From contig DPMS01000278.1 in the NCBI GenBank assembly GCA_003541285.1, forward strand, positions 1 to 5,236: DNA of 5,236 bases, read 5' to 3'. Of this stretch, positions 1 through 5,236 are shown one piece after another; position 1 is the stretch's first letter, and each line of letters opens with the position of its first letter. This DNA is from Actinomycetota bacterium (GTDB lineage: Bacteria > Actinomycetota > Actinomycetes > Streptosporangiales > Streptosporangiaceae). The notes below the pieces were generated by a model, which saw only the letters and a program-made list of their open reading frames with translations, was not told the origin of the DNA and searched no databases. The translations under genes and the position numbers were made by a program.

Positions 1-1
1 G

Positions 2-322
2 GTGCCCAGCGCCCGGGCGCAGATGCTGGACGCGGTCGCGAGCGCCGCCGCCAGGCAGGTCCGGCCCGGCGAGTCGTTTTGCGTCCGCCTCCACAAACGC
101 GGCGCCCACGGCTACCTCGAACCCACCCCCGTGCTGGAACGGGCCGCCGGGACCGCCGCCTGGCAAGCACTCCACCGGCGCGACGGCGCCAGACCCCAGG
201 CCGACCTCGTGCACCCCGACATCACCATCCACGTCGAGGTACTCGGCCCGCGCACACTGATCGGCGTCACCCGCACACCCAGCCCAGACCCCGAACCCGG
301 GCCGACAGCAGGAACTGACTAG
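2..322 (+). CDS. THUMP-domain protein, C-terminal part (cut by the window edge)
   Basis: The frame is open from the left edge and ends in TAG at 320-322, giving 106 visible residues. Residues 24-34 (ESFCVRLHKRG) and 67-90 (DLVHPDITIHVEVLG, then LIGVTR) read like the core and last strands of a THUMP domain. This is the RNA-binding module of tRNA-modifying enzymes and of the small TAN1-like proteins that help tRNA acetylation. In TAN1-like proteins about 70 or more residues precede this region, so the GTG at base 2 is probably internal and the true start lies outside the window. The tail after residue 91 is Pro/Asp/Glu-rich and looks disordered. No catalytic domain is visible, so a tRNA-binding or adaptor role is inferred from the family. 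Nothing links it functionally to the downstream reductase, from which it is separated by about 0.8 kb. Confidence 0.72.
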   Translation: MPSARAQMLDAVASAAARQVRPGESFCVRLHKRGAHGYLEPTPVLERAAGTAAWQALHRRDGARPQADLVHPDITIHVEVLGPRTLIGVTRTPSPDPEPGPTAGTD

Positions 323-358
323 CCACATGTTCACACCGCCAGCCCGTGCCGGCCGGAT

Positions 359-375
359 CCGGGCCGTGGGCCCGG
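359..375. repeat. Perfect hairpin 37 bases after the THUMP gene, possible terminator
   Basis: CCGGGCC and GGCCCGG form a perfect 7-bp inverted repeat around a GTG loop, 37 bases after the THUMP stop codon. There is no T-tract, but GC-rich hairpins without a U-tail can act as terminators in actinobacteria. It also overlaps the 10-bp palindrome CCGGATCCGG (353-362). The role is inferred from position only; it could equally be an operator. Confidence 0.4.
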
Positions 376-451
376 TCGCCGGGCTGCCACCAATGCTCCG
401 GCGCGCATTCGACGAGCAAGGATCCGACCCGGCCCGGAGTGAATCCGGCCA

Positions 452-463
452 GCCGGTACCGGC
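452..463. repeat. 12-bp perfect palindrome
   Basis: GCCGGTACCGGC is a perfect 12-bp palindrome in the gene-free stretch 323-608. It is one of at least four exact palindromes there. Short GC-only palindromes arise often by chance at this base composition, but this one has a TA centre, as protein-binding sites commonly do. No function is assigned. Confidence 0.4.
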
Positions 464-475
464 AGGCATGATTGG

Positions 476-492
476 GGTCGCCGATGGCGACC
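476..492. repeat. Perfect 7-3-7 hairpin
   Basis: GGTCGCC and GGCGACC form a perfect 7-bp inverted repeat with a GAT loop. It has the same 7-3-7 geometry as the hairpin at 359-375. No T-run follows on either strand. It lies where I can find no gene, and could be an operator half-pair, a decayed terminator or chance. Confidence 0.4.
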
Positions 493-608
493 TGAACGGC
501 AGCCCGGCGGGGCACCTACGGGGGCCATGGCCTGGACAGAGGCCGACGTTCTTCAACTGTGGCCGATGAGCAGCCAGCGCTGCCGGGCGAGGCATGATGC
601 TCGCCTAT

Positions 609-1064
609 TCAGCGTTGTCCATAGTGACAGGGAAGGATCGGAACCCCCACAGAGACGCGGGGAAACGGAGACAGCGGCTTCGTGCACCGCGCGAGGGCGA
701 TCCGCACATAGCGGAGATCCTCCCCTGTTGCGGCTCGGAGGATGGAGAAGTCGGCGTGGAACTGACCATTGGCCTCGAACCGGGCTGGGGTGTCCACGCA
801 GGCCAGTTCGTCGGCCTCACCGCGGAATCCTGATTCCCACCCCGGCGGTGCTGCTTCGATCTGTGCCTGCTCCCGGGCCTGGGCCGCGGCCAGTTCGTCC
901 TCAGACACCCCGGCCAGGCGGACGAGTTCGGTGTTGATGACCCGCACCCCGTCCTCGCCGACCGCGCCCATCCCGAGCTGGGGCTGGAACGAAACCCCGA
1001 GTCTGCGGACGATAACCACATCCAGCGGCGAGCCAAGCGCCTGGCATAGGCGGGCGCTTGCCAT
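609..1064 (-). pseudogene. Phosphoribosyltransferase remnant lacking its N-terminus and PRPP loop
   Basis: Read from ATG at 1064 this frame gives 151 residues. Residues 1-70 (MASARLCQALGSPLDV, then VIVRRLGV, GMGAVGEDGVRVIN and VSEDELAAAQARE) match the N-terminal half of actinobacterial type-I-like phosphoribosyltransferases, the family of the PRTase domain in M. tuberculosis Rv0571c. Residues about 81-107 (GEADELACVDTP, then NGQFHADFS) match the far C-terminal part of the same family. Between them, near residues 71-80 (about 854-825), roughly 65 residues are missing, including the acidic-acidic-G-ATGAT PRPP-binding loop that defines catalysis. About 45 N-terminal residues, with the usual LPRGGVPV segment, are also absent. 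The frame stays open across the deletion, but without the PRPP loop the product should be inactive. It points away from nrdZ and begins 9 bases from the DosR-like box. The same antisense frame runs open into nrdZ, which I take as high-GC shadow. Segment lengths are estimates from memory of the family. Confidence 0.72.
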
Positions 1065-1069
1065 CCCTG

Positions 1070-1089
1070 GCCCGGACCTTTGTCCCTGG
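1070..1089. promoter_or_regulatory. DosR/DevR-like dormancy box (candidate operator)
   Basis: The core at 1073-1086 reads CGGAC-CTTT-GTCCC. The mycobacterial DosR consensus core is GGGAC-TWWA-GTCCC, so nine of ten arm bases match and spacing is identical; 12 of 20 positions match the full 20-bp consensus TTSGGGACTWWAGTCCCSAA. It is centred about 72 bases before the nrdZ start, a plausible distance for an activator site. It also lies just before the divergent phosphoribosyltransferase remnant. Context raises its credibility, since nrdZ is a DosR target in M. tuberculosis. The flanks do not match, and GC-rich inverted repeats occur by chance, so this remains a candidate. Confidence 0.42.
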
Positions 1090-1138
1090 TCAATGGCATT
1101 CTGCTGGGGAATGCTGCCAGGCGGGACTGAACCGCGGT

Positions 1139-1145
1139 GGAGGTG
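1139..1145 (+). promoter_or_regulatory. Ribosome binding site that sets the nrdZ start
   Basis: GGAGGTG is a near-perfect Shine-Dalgarno sequence. Its GGAGG core ends at 1143, eight bases before GTG 1152 and eleven before ATG 1155. The upstream in-frame GTG at 1137 overlaps this site and therefore cannot be the start it serves. The start is thus 1152, or possibly 1155. Confidence 0.65.
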
Positions 1146-1151
1146 TTGCGG

Positions 1152-3287
1152 GTGATGAGCCGGCCGGTTGCCGCCTCGCGGCGGTTGGCTGTGCAGCCTT
1201 TTCCGCGGCGGGTGCGCCGCCGCAACGGTGTGGTCGTCCCGTTTGATCCTGCCCGGATCGAAGGCGCGGCGTCCCGGGCCGCCCGTGAGGCTAGCCGGCC
1301 TGACCCGGCGCTTGGCCCGGCGGTAGCAGCAGCGGTGGGTGCCGGGCTGGTGGCGCGGTTCGGGAGCCGGCCGCCGGGTGTGGAGGATGTCCAGGACGCT
1401 GTCGAGCATGCGCTCATGACGCTGGGTTTCCCGGAGGTGGCGCGCGCCTATGTTGTCTACCGGCACCGGCATGCGGAACTGCGCCGGGCGAAGGAACTGC
1501 TCGGGGTGCGTGACGATCTCAAGCTCGGCCTCGGCGCGGTTGCCGTGCTCAAGGAGCGTTACCTGCTGCGGGATGAGCGCGGGAAGCTGGCCGAGTCGAC
1601 CGGGGAGATGATGGACCGGGTGGCGGCCTGTGTGGCGGAGGCGGAGGAGGCCTGGTGCCCCGGATCGGCGCCCCGCTGGGCGGAGGCGTTCGCTGGTGCG
1701 CTGCGGCGGCTGGAGTTCCTGCCGAACTCCCCGACGCTGATGAATGCGGGGACCAGCCTGGGGCTGCTGTCGGGCTGCGTGGTGCTCCCGCTTGAGGACT
1801 CCCTGGTTTCGATCTTCCAGGCACTCGGCCACGCGGCCCTGCTGCACCAGGCTGGTGGGGGCACCGGGTATTCCTTCTCCCACCTGCGTCCCCGGGGCGA
1901 TGTCGTGGCGAGCACCGGGGGAACCGCGAGCGGCCCGGTGTCGTTCCTGTCGGTGTTCGACACCGCCGCGGGGGTGCTGGCGCAGGGCGGGCGGCGCCGG
2001 GGGGCCTCGATGGCCGTGCTGGATGTCTCCCACCCCGATATTGCCGAGTTCATCGAGGCCAAGCGCGCCGGGGGCCTGCAGTACTTCAACCTGTCGGTCG
2101 CGGTGACTGGCCGTTTCATGCGGGCGGTGACACAAGGCGCCCAGCACCGCCTGGTCAGCCCCCGCACTGGCCGGGTGGTGGCCAGGCTGCCGGCGGCGGA
2201 GCTGTTCGAGCGGATCTGCGAGGCGGCGTGGCGGGGCGGGGACCCGGGCCTGCTGTTCACCGACCGCATCAACCGGGGCAACCCGCTGCCGTCGCTGGGG
2301 CGGATCGAGGCCACCAACCCGTGCGGAGAGGTGCCGCTGCTGCCGTACGAGTCCTGCAACCTCGGCTCGCTCAACCTGGCCCGCTTCGTCACCGGCGGCC
2401 AGGTCGACTTCGGCCGTCTCCGCGCTGGTGTGCACCTGGCTGTGCGGTTCCTCGACGATGTCATCGATGTGAGCCGATACCCGGTGCCCGCACTGGAGGG
2501 CCCGGCGCGGGCCGCCCGCAAGGTGGGCCTGGGGGTGATGGGCCTGGCCGAGCTGCTCGCCACCCTGGGAATCCCTTACGACTCCCCGGCCGCGGTCAGG
2601 CTGGCCGGCCGCGCCTTCCGGGTCATCGCCGAGGAGGCCCACCGCGCCTCCGCGGGCCTGGCCGCCCAGCGCGGCCCGTTCCCGCTGTATGAACAGAGCA
2701 TCTACCCGGGCCGCGGCGTCGGGCCGCTACGCAACGCCCAGCTAACCTCGATCGCCCCGACCGGTACCATCTCGCTGATCGCCGGGACCACCTCAGGGAT
2801 CGAGCCGATGTTCGCTCTGGCCTATGTGCGTCATATCCTCGGCCGCCAGATCCCCGAGACCAACCCGCTGTTCGAACGCATCGCGCGGGACCGGGGCTTT
2901 TTCTCCGATGAGCTCATGGCCGAGATCGCCCGCACCGGCACCGTGCGCCAGCTCCCGGCCGTTCCCGCCGACGTCCGCGCATCGTTCGTGACTGCCCTGG
3001 AGATAGCCCCCGAATGGCACCTGAGGATGCAGGCCGCCGCGCAGCGTCACGTGGACGCAGCGGTCGCCAAGACCGTCAACCTGCCCGCGCACGCCACCCC
3101 GGCGGACGTGCGGGCGATCTACCTGGCAGCCTGGCGGGCCGGGGTAAAAGGCATCACCGTCTACCGCTACGGGGCACGCCCGGGCCAGGTCCTCACCCTG
3201 GCCAGCCCGGAGGCAGCGCCCGGCGCCATAGTGGCGATTCACGACGCCTACAGCGGGGGCTGCGGCGCCCACGTCTGCGAGTTCTAG
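1152..3287 (+). CDS. nrdZ: Adenosylcobalamin-dependent (class II) ribonucleotide reductase, NrdJ/NrdZ type
   Basis: Reduces ribonucleotides to deoxyribonucleotides in the cytoplasm using a cob(II)alamin-generated thiyl radical; it needs neither oxygen nor a separate radical subunit. From GTG 1152 the protein has 711 residues, close to M. tuberculosis NrdZ (about 690) and shorter than the roughly 950-residue streptomycete NrdJ. An ATP-cone-like regulatory domain spans about residues 20-110 (RRRNGVVVPFDPARI). The catalytic barrel follows: LLSGC with redox Cys209, the active-site motif NPCGE with Asn389, thiyl Cys391 and Glu393, the second redox cysteine Cys402 in YESCNLGSLNL, and the phosphate-binding loop IAPTGTIS at 534-541. 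The C-terminus SGGCGAHVCEF carries Cys704 and Cys709, the mobile pair expected to pass electrons from a thioredoxin-like donor. All key residues are present, so it should be active. No nrdR and no recognisable cobalamin riboswitch precede it; a DosR-like box does. The first third uses more T-ending codons than the rest. Confidence 0.96.
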   Translation: MMSRPVAASRRLAVQPFPRRVRRRNGVVVPFDPARIEGAASRAAREASRPDPALGPAVAAAVGAGLVARFGSRPPGVEDVQDAVEHALMTLGFPEVARAYVVYRHRHAELRRAKELLGVRDDLKLGLGAVAVLKERYLLRDERGKLAESTGEMMDRVAACVAEAEEAWCPGSAPRWAEAFAGALRRLEFLPNSPTLMNAGTSLGLLSGCVVLPLEDSLVSIFQALGHAALLHQAGGGTGYSFSHLRPRGDVVASTGGTASGPVSFLSVFDTAAGVLAQGGRRRGASMAVLDVSHPDIAEFIEAKRAGGLQYFNLSVAVTGRFMRAVTQGAQHRLVSPRTGRVVARLPAAELFERICEAAWRGGDPGLLFTDRINRGNPLPSLGRIEATNPCGEVPLLPYESCNLGSLNLARFVTGGQVDFGRLRAGVHLAVRFLDDVIDVSRYPVPALEGPARAARKVGLGVMGLAELLATLGIPYDSPAAVRLAGRAFRVIAEEAHRASAGLAAQRGPFPLYEQSIYPGRGVGPLRNAQLTSIAPTGTISLIAGTTSGIEPMFALAYVRHILGRQIPETNPLFERIARDRGFFSDELMAEIARTGTVRQLPAVPADVRASFVTALEIAPEWHLRMQAAAQRHVDAAVAKTVNLPAHATPADVRAIYLAAWRAGVKGITVYRYGARPGQVLTLASPEAAPGAIVAIHDAYSGGCGAHVCEF

Positions 3288-3402
3288 CCCCCAGGCCCAG
3301 CCGACGCCGACCAGCACTGCCGACCCAACCCAGAGCCGTCTTGGTAAGCCTTCGGCTACGCCGAGCGGCACCAGCCGGGCATGATGATCAATATGGCCAG
3401 AT

Positions 3403-3447
3403 AGCCCGAGGCTAGACGCAGAACGTCTGGCCGGGTGGGCTTTCTCT
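3403..3447 (+). terminator. Intrinsic terminator after nrdZ
   Basis: Nine base pairs (GGCTAGACG with CGTCTGGCC, including one T-G wobble) close a five-base loop at 3419-3423. Beyond a small internal loop, AGCCC (3403-3407) pairs with GGGCT (3437-3441). The T-rich run TTTCTCT follows at once. It lies about 115 bases after the nrdZ stop and should end that transcript. The reverse direction has no comparable T-tract. Confidence 0.68.
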
Positions 3448-3450
3448 GTC

Positions 3451-3651
3451 GGCAACCCAGGCCACGGCTATGACGAGAAGCACAGCGCCCCCGGCACGGC
3501 CGGGGACGTCAATGAGGACACGCTGAGCGGGATCACCGCCGCCTACAGCGCCTGGGACGGGCCGGTGGCGGAGGGATTCGTGCTGCCGTGGCGCACCCGG
3601 CGGAGCATGGAATCACAGGCATCGGCGGACATGGTCACCTCCCATGTCTGA
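3451..3651 (+). pseudogene. Coding-looking gene tail without a start, family not recognised
   Basis: This frame holds 66 sense codons and ends in TGA at 3649-3651. About 58 of the 66 codons end in G or C, as in the two real genes here, whereas the frame loses that bias upstream, inside the terminator hairpin. No ATG, GTG or TTG stands near its left end. The peptide runs GNPGHGYDEKHSAPG, then a helix-like stretch LSGITAAYSAWDGPV and GFVLPWRTRRSMESQ. It has no signal peptide, membrane segment or catalytic motif that I know. The best reading is the 3' end of a gene whose front was lost when nrdZ and its terminator were joined here. A short real gene with an unusual start is less likely. I do not assign a function. 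Confidence 0.42.
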
Positions 3652-3734
3652 TGTTCCCGTAAGGACGTGCAGTACCGATCGGCGGTTTCGGCATCACCCT
3701 CGGTGCTCCGGGTCAATGCCCATGTGTTGGGTAA

Positions 3735-3750
3735 CGGACCGCCCGGTCCG
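3735..3750. repeat. 16-bp perfect inverted repeat upstream of the CapA-like gene
   Basis: CGGACC and GGTCCG flank GCCC, a perfect 6-bp inverted repeat about 65 bases before the predicted -10 element of the CapA-like gene. The half-sites GGAC and GTCC are those of the DosR-like box at 1070-1089, but the spacing is two bases wider, so it is not the same site. A regulatory role is inferred only from position. The spacer 3652-3819 also contains ACCGG-GGG-CCGGT at 3780-3792. Confidence 0.4.
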
Positions 3751-3807
3751 GCCGCCCTGACCGCCGGTCTTGCGGGTAAACCGGGGGCCGGTGCCGAAAC
3801 GCCCAGC

Positions 3808-3813
3808 TAGATT
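3808..3813 (+). promoter_or_regulatory. Probable -10 element of a leaderless CapA-like mRNA
   Basis: TAGATT fits the actinobacterial TANNNT -10 pattern and lies exactly six bases before the GTG start at 3820. Transcription normally begins about seven bases after this hexamer, which places the transcript start on or next to the start codon. No Shine-Dalgarno sequence precedes the GTG, as expected for a leaderless mRNA, which are common in actinobacteria. No convincing -35 element is visible. Confidence 0.42.
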
Positions 3814-3819
3814 GGCCCG

Positions 3820-4965
3820 GTGCGGCTCTGGACCCCGATGCTGCGCCTGGCACACCTGAGTGCCCTGGCGCTGATGCTCGCCGCGGCGCTCGGTGTGGCG
3901 GCATGCTCGGCCGCCGGCCAGCCGGCCGGGGGGGCCACGACGGCCGCCGCGGCCCATCCCGCTGGCGCCGCCGAAGGGTCCGGCGGCACCGCGGCCCGGG
4001 CCCGCCTGGCCCCGGTGACCATCGCGGCGGTGGGTGACACGATGCTCGGGGACACCCCCGATCTGCCCCCGGACCCGCACGGGTATTTCGGCGCGGTCAG
4101 GCGGGAGCTCAACCGGGGCGCACGGATCGTCTTCGGCAATCTCGAAGGCACCCTCACGACGGCGGGGACCAGCAAATGCGCGTCGATGCACGCGCCCAGC
4201 GGGGAGTGTTTCGCGTTCCGTGACCCGCCGGGGTATGTGCGCTACCTCAAGCACGCGGGATTCACCATCCTGAACGACGCGAACAACCACTCCTTCGACT
4301 TCGGCGCGACGGGGCAGGCGCAGACCGTGCGCACGATCCACGCGGCCGGCCTGGCCCAGACCGGGCTGCCAGGCGAGATCACCGTTGTCAAGGCCCACGG
4401 CGTCCGGGTGGCGTTCCTGGCCTTCGCGCCCTACGGCTTCGACGCCAGCCTCCTGGACCTCCCGGCGGCGCGGGCGCTGATCAAGCGGGCCGCCGGGCGG
4501 GCCGGCGTGGTCGTGGTCTACATGCACGCGGGCGCCGAGGGCGCCACCGCCGGCCATGTGACCGGCCACGAGGAGTACTACCTCGGCGAGGACCGGGGCA
4601 ACCCGGAGGCGTTCGCGCACATGGCCATCCGGGCCGGCGCCAGCCTGGTCATCGCCAGCGGCCCGCACGTGCTGCGCGGGATGCAGTTCTACCGGCACCA
4701 TCTGATCGCCTACAGCCTGGGGAATTTCGCCAGCTACAACGAGTTCGCCACCAACGGCGATCTGGACATGAGCGTGATCCTGCACGTGATGCTGTCCGCT
4801 ACCGGCGCCTTCGAGCACGCCCGCATCTACCCGGTCCAGTTCACCGGGCAGGGCCAGCCCGTGCCGGGCGGAGGCGCTATCTCCTTCGTGTCCCAGCTTT
4901 CGGCACAGGACTTCGGCGCCTCTGCAGCCCGCATCCTGCCCTCGGGCGTCATCAAGGCACCCTGA
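3820..4965 (+). CDS. CapA-family (PGA_cap) metallophosphatase-fold lipoprotein
   Basis: A 381-residue exported protein. Residues 1-28 form a lipoprotein signal peptide: a short positively charged start, a hydrophobic stretch LSALALMLAAALG, and the lipobox VAAC with lipidated Cys29. A flexible Ala/Gly-rich linker to about residue 63 follows. The PGA_cap domain fills the rest, with GDTMLG (72-77), NLEG (107-110), NNHSFDFG (155-162), MHAG (235-238), GPHVLRG (281-287) and YSLGNF (298-303). These are the metal- and phosphate-site signatures of the calcineurin-like fold. Cys120 and Cys130 could form a disulfide outside the cell. CapA of Bacillus takes part in poly-gamma-glutamate capsule synthesis, but no capB or capC neighbours are seen, so the substrate here is unknown. 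M. tuberculosis Rv0574c is a CapA-family protein of about 380 residues near nrdZ and is the closest precedent. Start GTG 3820 fits the -10 spacing; ATG 3838 is the alternative and keeps the lipobox. Confidence 0.93.
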   Translation: MRLWTPMLRLAHLSALALMLAAALGVAACSAAGQPAGGATTAAAAHPAGAAEGSGGTAARARLAPVTIAAVGDTMLGDTPDLPPDPHGYFGAVRRELNRGARIVFGNLEGTLTTAGTSKCASMHAPSGECFAFRDPPGYVRYLKHAGFTILNDANNHSFDFGATGQAQTVRTIHAAGLAQTGLPGEITVVKAHGVRVAFLAFAPYGFDASLLDLPAARALIKRAAGRAGVVVVYMHAGAEGATAGHVTGHEEYYLGEDRGNPEAFAHMAIRAGASLVIASGPHVLRGMQFYRHHLIAYSLGNFASYNEFATNGDLDMSVILHVMLSATGAFEHARIYPVQFTGQGQPVPGGGAISFVSQLSAQDFGASAARILPSGVIKAP

Positions 4966-5015
4966 CCCCGCGGCCACCGGGAAACGCGCGACGGCCATGC
5001 GCCGGATCGATGCTC

Positions 5016-5057
5016 CTATGCCTCGTCAAGTGCTTGGGCGACATTCATCTGCATCAT
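5016..5057 (-). CDS. Possible 13-codon ORF with a good ribosome binding site
   Basis: On the - strand GGAAGG (5071-5066) lies eight bases before ATG 5057, which opens the short frame MMQMNVAQALDEA ending in TAG. The ribosome binding site is better than that of the CapA-like gene, but 13 codons is too short for composition to support coding. It lies just downstream of the group II intron end, in what would be the 3' exon, so it may be a leader peptide, the cut-off start of a broken gene, or chance. No family is recognised. Confidence 0.18.
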   Translation of the reverse strand: MMQMNVAQALDEA

Positions 5058-5136
5058 TTCGGGGTCCTTCCGGGGGGTGAGTTCCGGGCCTGGGCTGCTG
5101 CGGACAAGACAGGGAGGGACCGCTCGCGGTGGAGGG

Positions 5137-5236
5137 TGAGGTAGGCCTGCGGGCGCGGTTTCGGTGTCACCGCCGTCCGTTTCCCCGCCGCTCGCAGAAC
5201 CGTGCGGAAGCCTCTCGGCTTACACGGCTCCCATCG
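5137..5236 (-). mobile_element. Group II intron, 3' end (domains V and VI)
   Basis: The - strand from the right edge reads a domain V, then a second hairpin-forming stretch, ending in GCCTACCTCACC around 5137-5148. That order, domain V then domain VI then a CTAC-like 3' end, is the end of a bacterial group II intron. In the probable domain VI, GCGGG pairs with CCCGC and an inner GGTG-A-CACC hairpin forms. The rest of the intron, including any reverse transcriptase/maturase in domain IV, would lie to the right of the window. The exact 3' splice point is uncertain by several bases, and the intron may be a truncated relic. Confidence 0.7.
5197..5230 (-). ncRNA. Group II intron domain V
   Basis: This is the catalytic heart of a group II ribozyme. 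The - strand segment is exactly 34 bases, the standard length. GAGCCGTG pairs with CACGGTTC, including the G-U pair typical of the site, and contains the AGC catalytic triad at positions 2-4. A bulge that includes the two-base element follows, then the 5-bp upper stem AAGCC/GGCTT capped by the GNRA tetraloop GAGA. Length, triad, bulge and tetraloop all fit together, making a chance match unlikely. Confidence 0.82.

Noticed and set aside
327..569. An 80-codon ATG frame on the + strand after the THUMP gene
   Set aside because: No ribosome binding site, no recognisable domain, and it runs across two perfect hairpins. The competing frames here are equally unconvincing.
627..660. A GGGAA-containing stretch that might suggest a cobalamin riboswitch upstream of the B12-dependent reductase
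   Set aside because: The conserved B12-box GCCACTG and the surrounding conserved elements are absent, and the stretch is antisense to the phosphoribosyltransferase remnant.
1137..1151. GTG 1137 as the nrdZ start
   Set aside because: It overlaps the GGAGG ribosome binding site at 1139-1143, which serves GTG 1152 or ATG 1155.
609..2642. A 677-codon open frame on the - strand across most of nrdZ
   Set aside because: Only its last 151 codons show family resemblance (the phosphoribosyltransferase remnant). The rest lies opposite nrdZ, whose motifs are unmistakable on the + strand, and is Arg/Pro/Gln/His-rich as antisense shadows are at high GC.
3694..4998. A 434-codon open frame on the - strand opposite the CapA-like gene
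   Set aside because: The + strand frame has a full lipoprotein signal and all PGA_cap motifs; the antisense product has no recognisable domain and shadow-like composition.
1..5236. CRISPR array, tRNA or rRNA genes, insertion sequence ends
   Set aside because: I saw no regularly spaced direct repeats, no tRNA-like cloverleaf, no rRNA motif and no transposase with terminal repeats. The only mobile-element sign is the group II intron end.

Overview
This is a very GC-rich window with strong G/C preference at third codon positions. Together with the gene content this points to a high-GC actinobacterium, probably a soil actinomycete; that placement is inference. Two complete genes dominate: an adenosylcobalamin-dependent (class II) ribonucleotide reductase of the NrdJ/NrdZ type, and a CapA-like (PGA_cap family) lipoprotein. 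Around them lie an edge-truncated THUMP-domain gene, two gene remnants, and the 3' end of a group II intron.

Layout, left to right. The left edge holds the C-terminal part of a THUMP-domain protein on the + strand (ends 322). Bases 323-608 hold no gene I can support but carry several perfect palindromes. On the - strand, 609-1064 is the remnant of a phosphoribosyltransferase gene. It has lost its N-terminal part and, through an in-frame internal deletion, its PRPP-binding region. Next comes a short divergent control region (1065-1151) with a near-match to the DosR/DevR dormancy box and a clear ribosome binding site, then nrdZ on the + strand to 3287. A good intrinsic terminator (3403-3447) closes nrdZ. 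Immediately after it is a 66-codon coding-looking frame with no start (3451-3651), probably a gene tail. A palindrome-bearing spacer leads to the CapA-like gene (3820-4965), which looks leaderless: a TANNNT -10 element sits six bases before its GTG. At the right edge, on the - strand, lie domain V (5197-5230) and a probable domain VI of a group II intron; its body and any reverse transcriptase lie outside the window.

How the parts fit. In Mycobacterium tuberculosis the class II reductase NrdZ (Rv0570), a phosphoribosyltransferase-domain protein (Rv0571c) and a CapA-family protein (Rv0574c) are close neighbours inside the hypoxia/dormancy regulon controlled by DosR. The same three families occur here within 4.4 kb, with a DosR-like box upstream of nrdZ. 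My reading is that this is a rearranged, partly decayed version of that oxygen-limitation island. Class II reductases need no oxygen, so NrdZ would supply deoxynucleotides under hypoxia, while the CapA-like lipoprotein would act outside the membrane. The decayed phosphoribosyltransferase, the gene tail and the intron end show that the locus has been remodelled.
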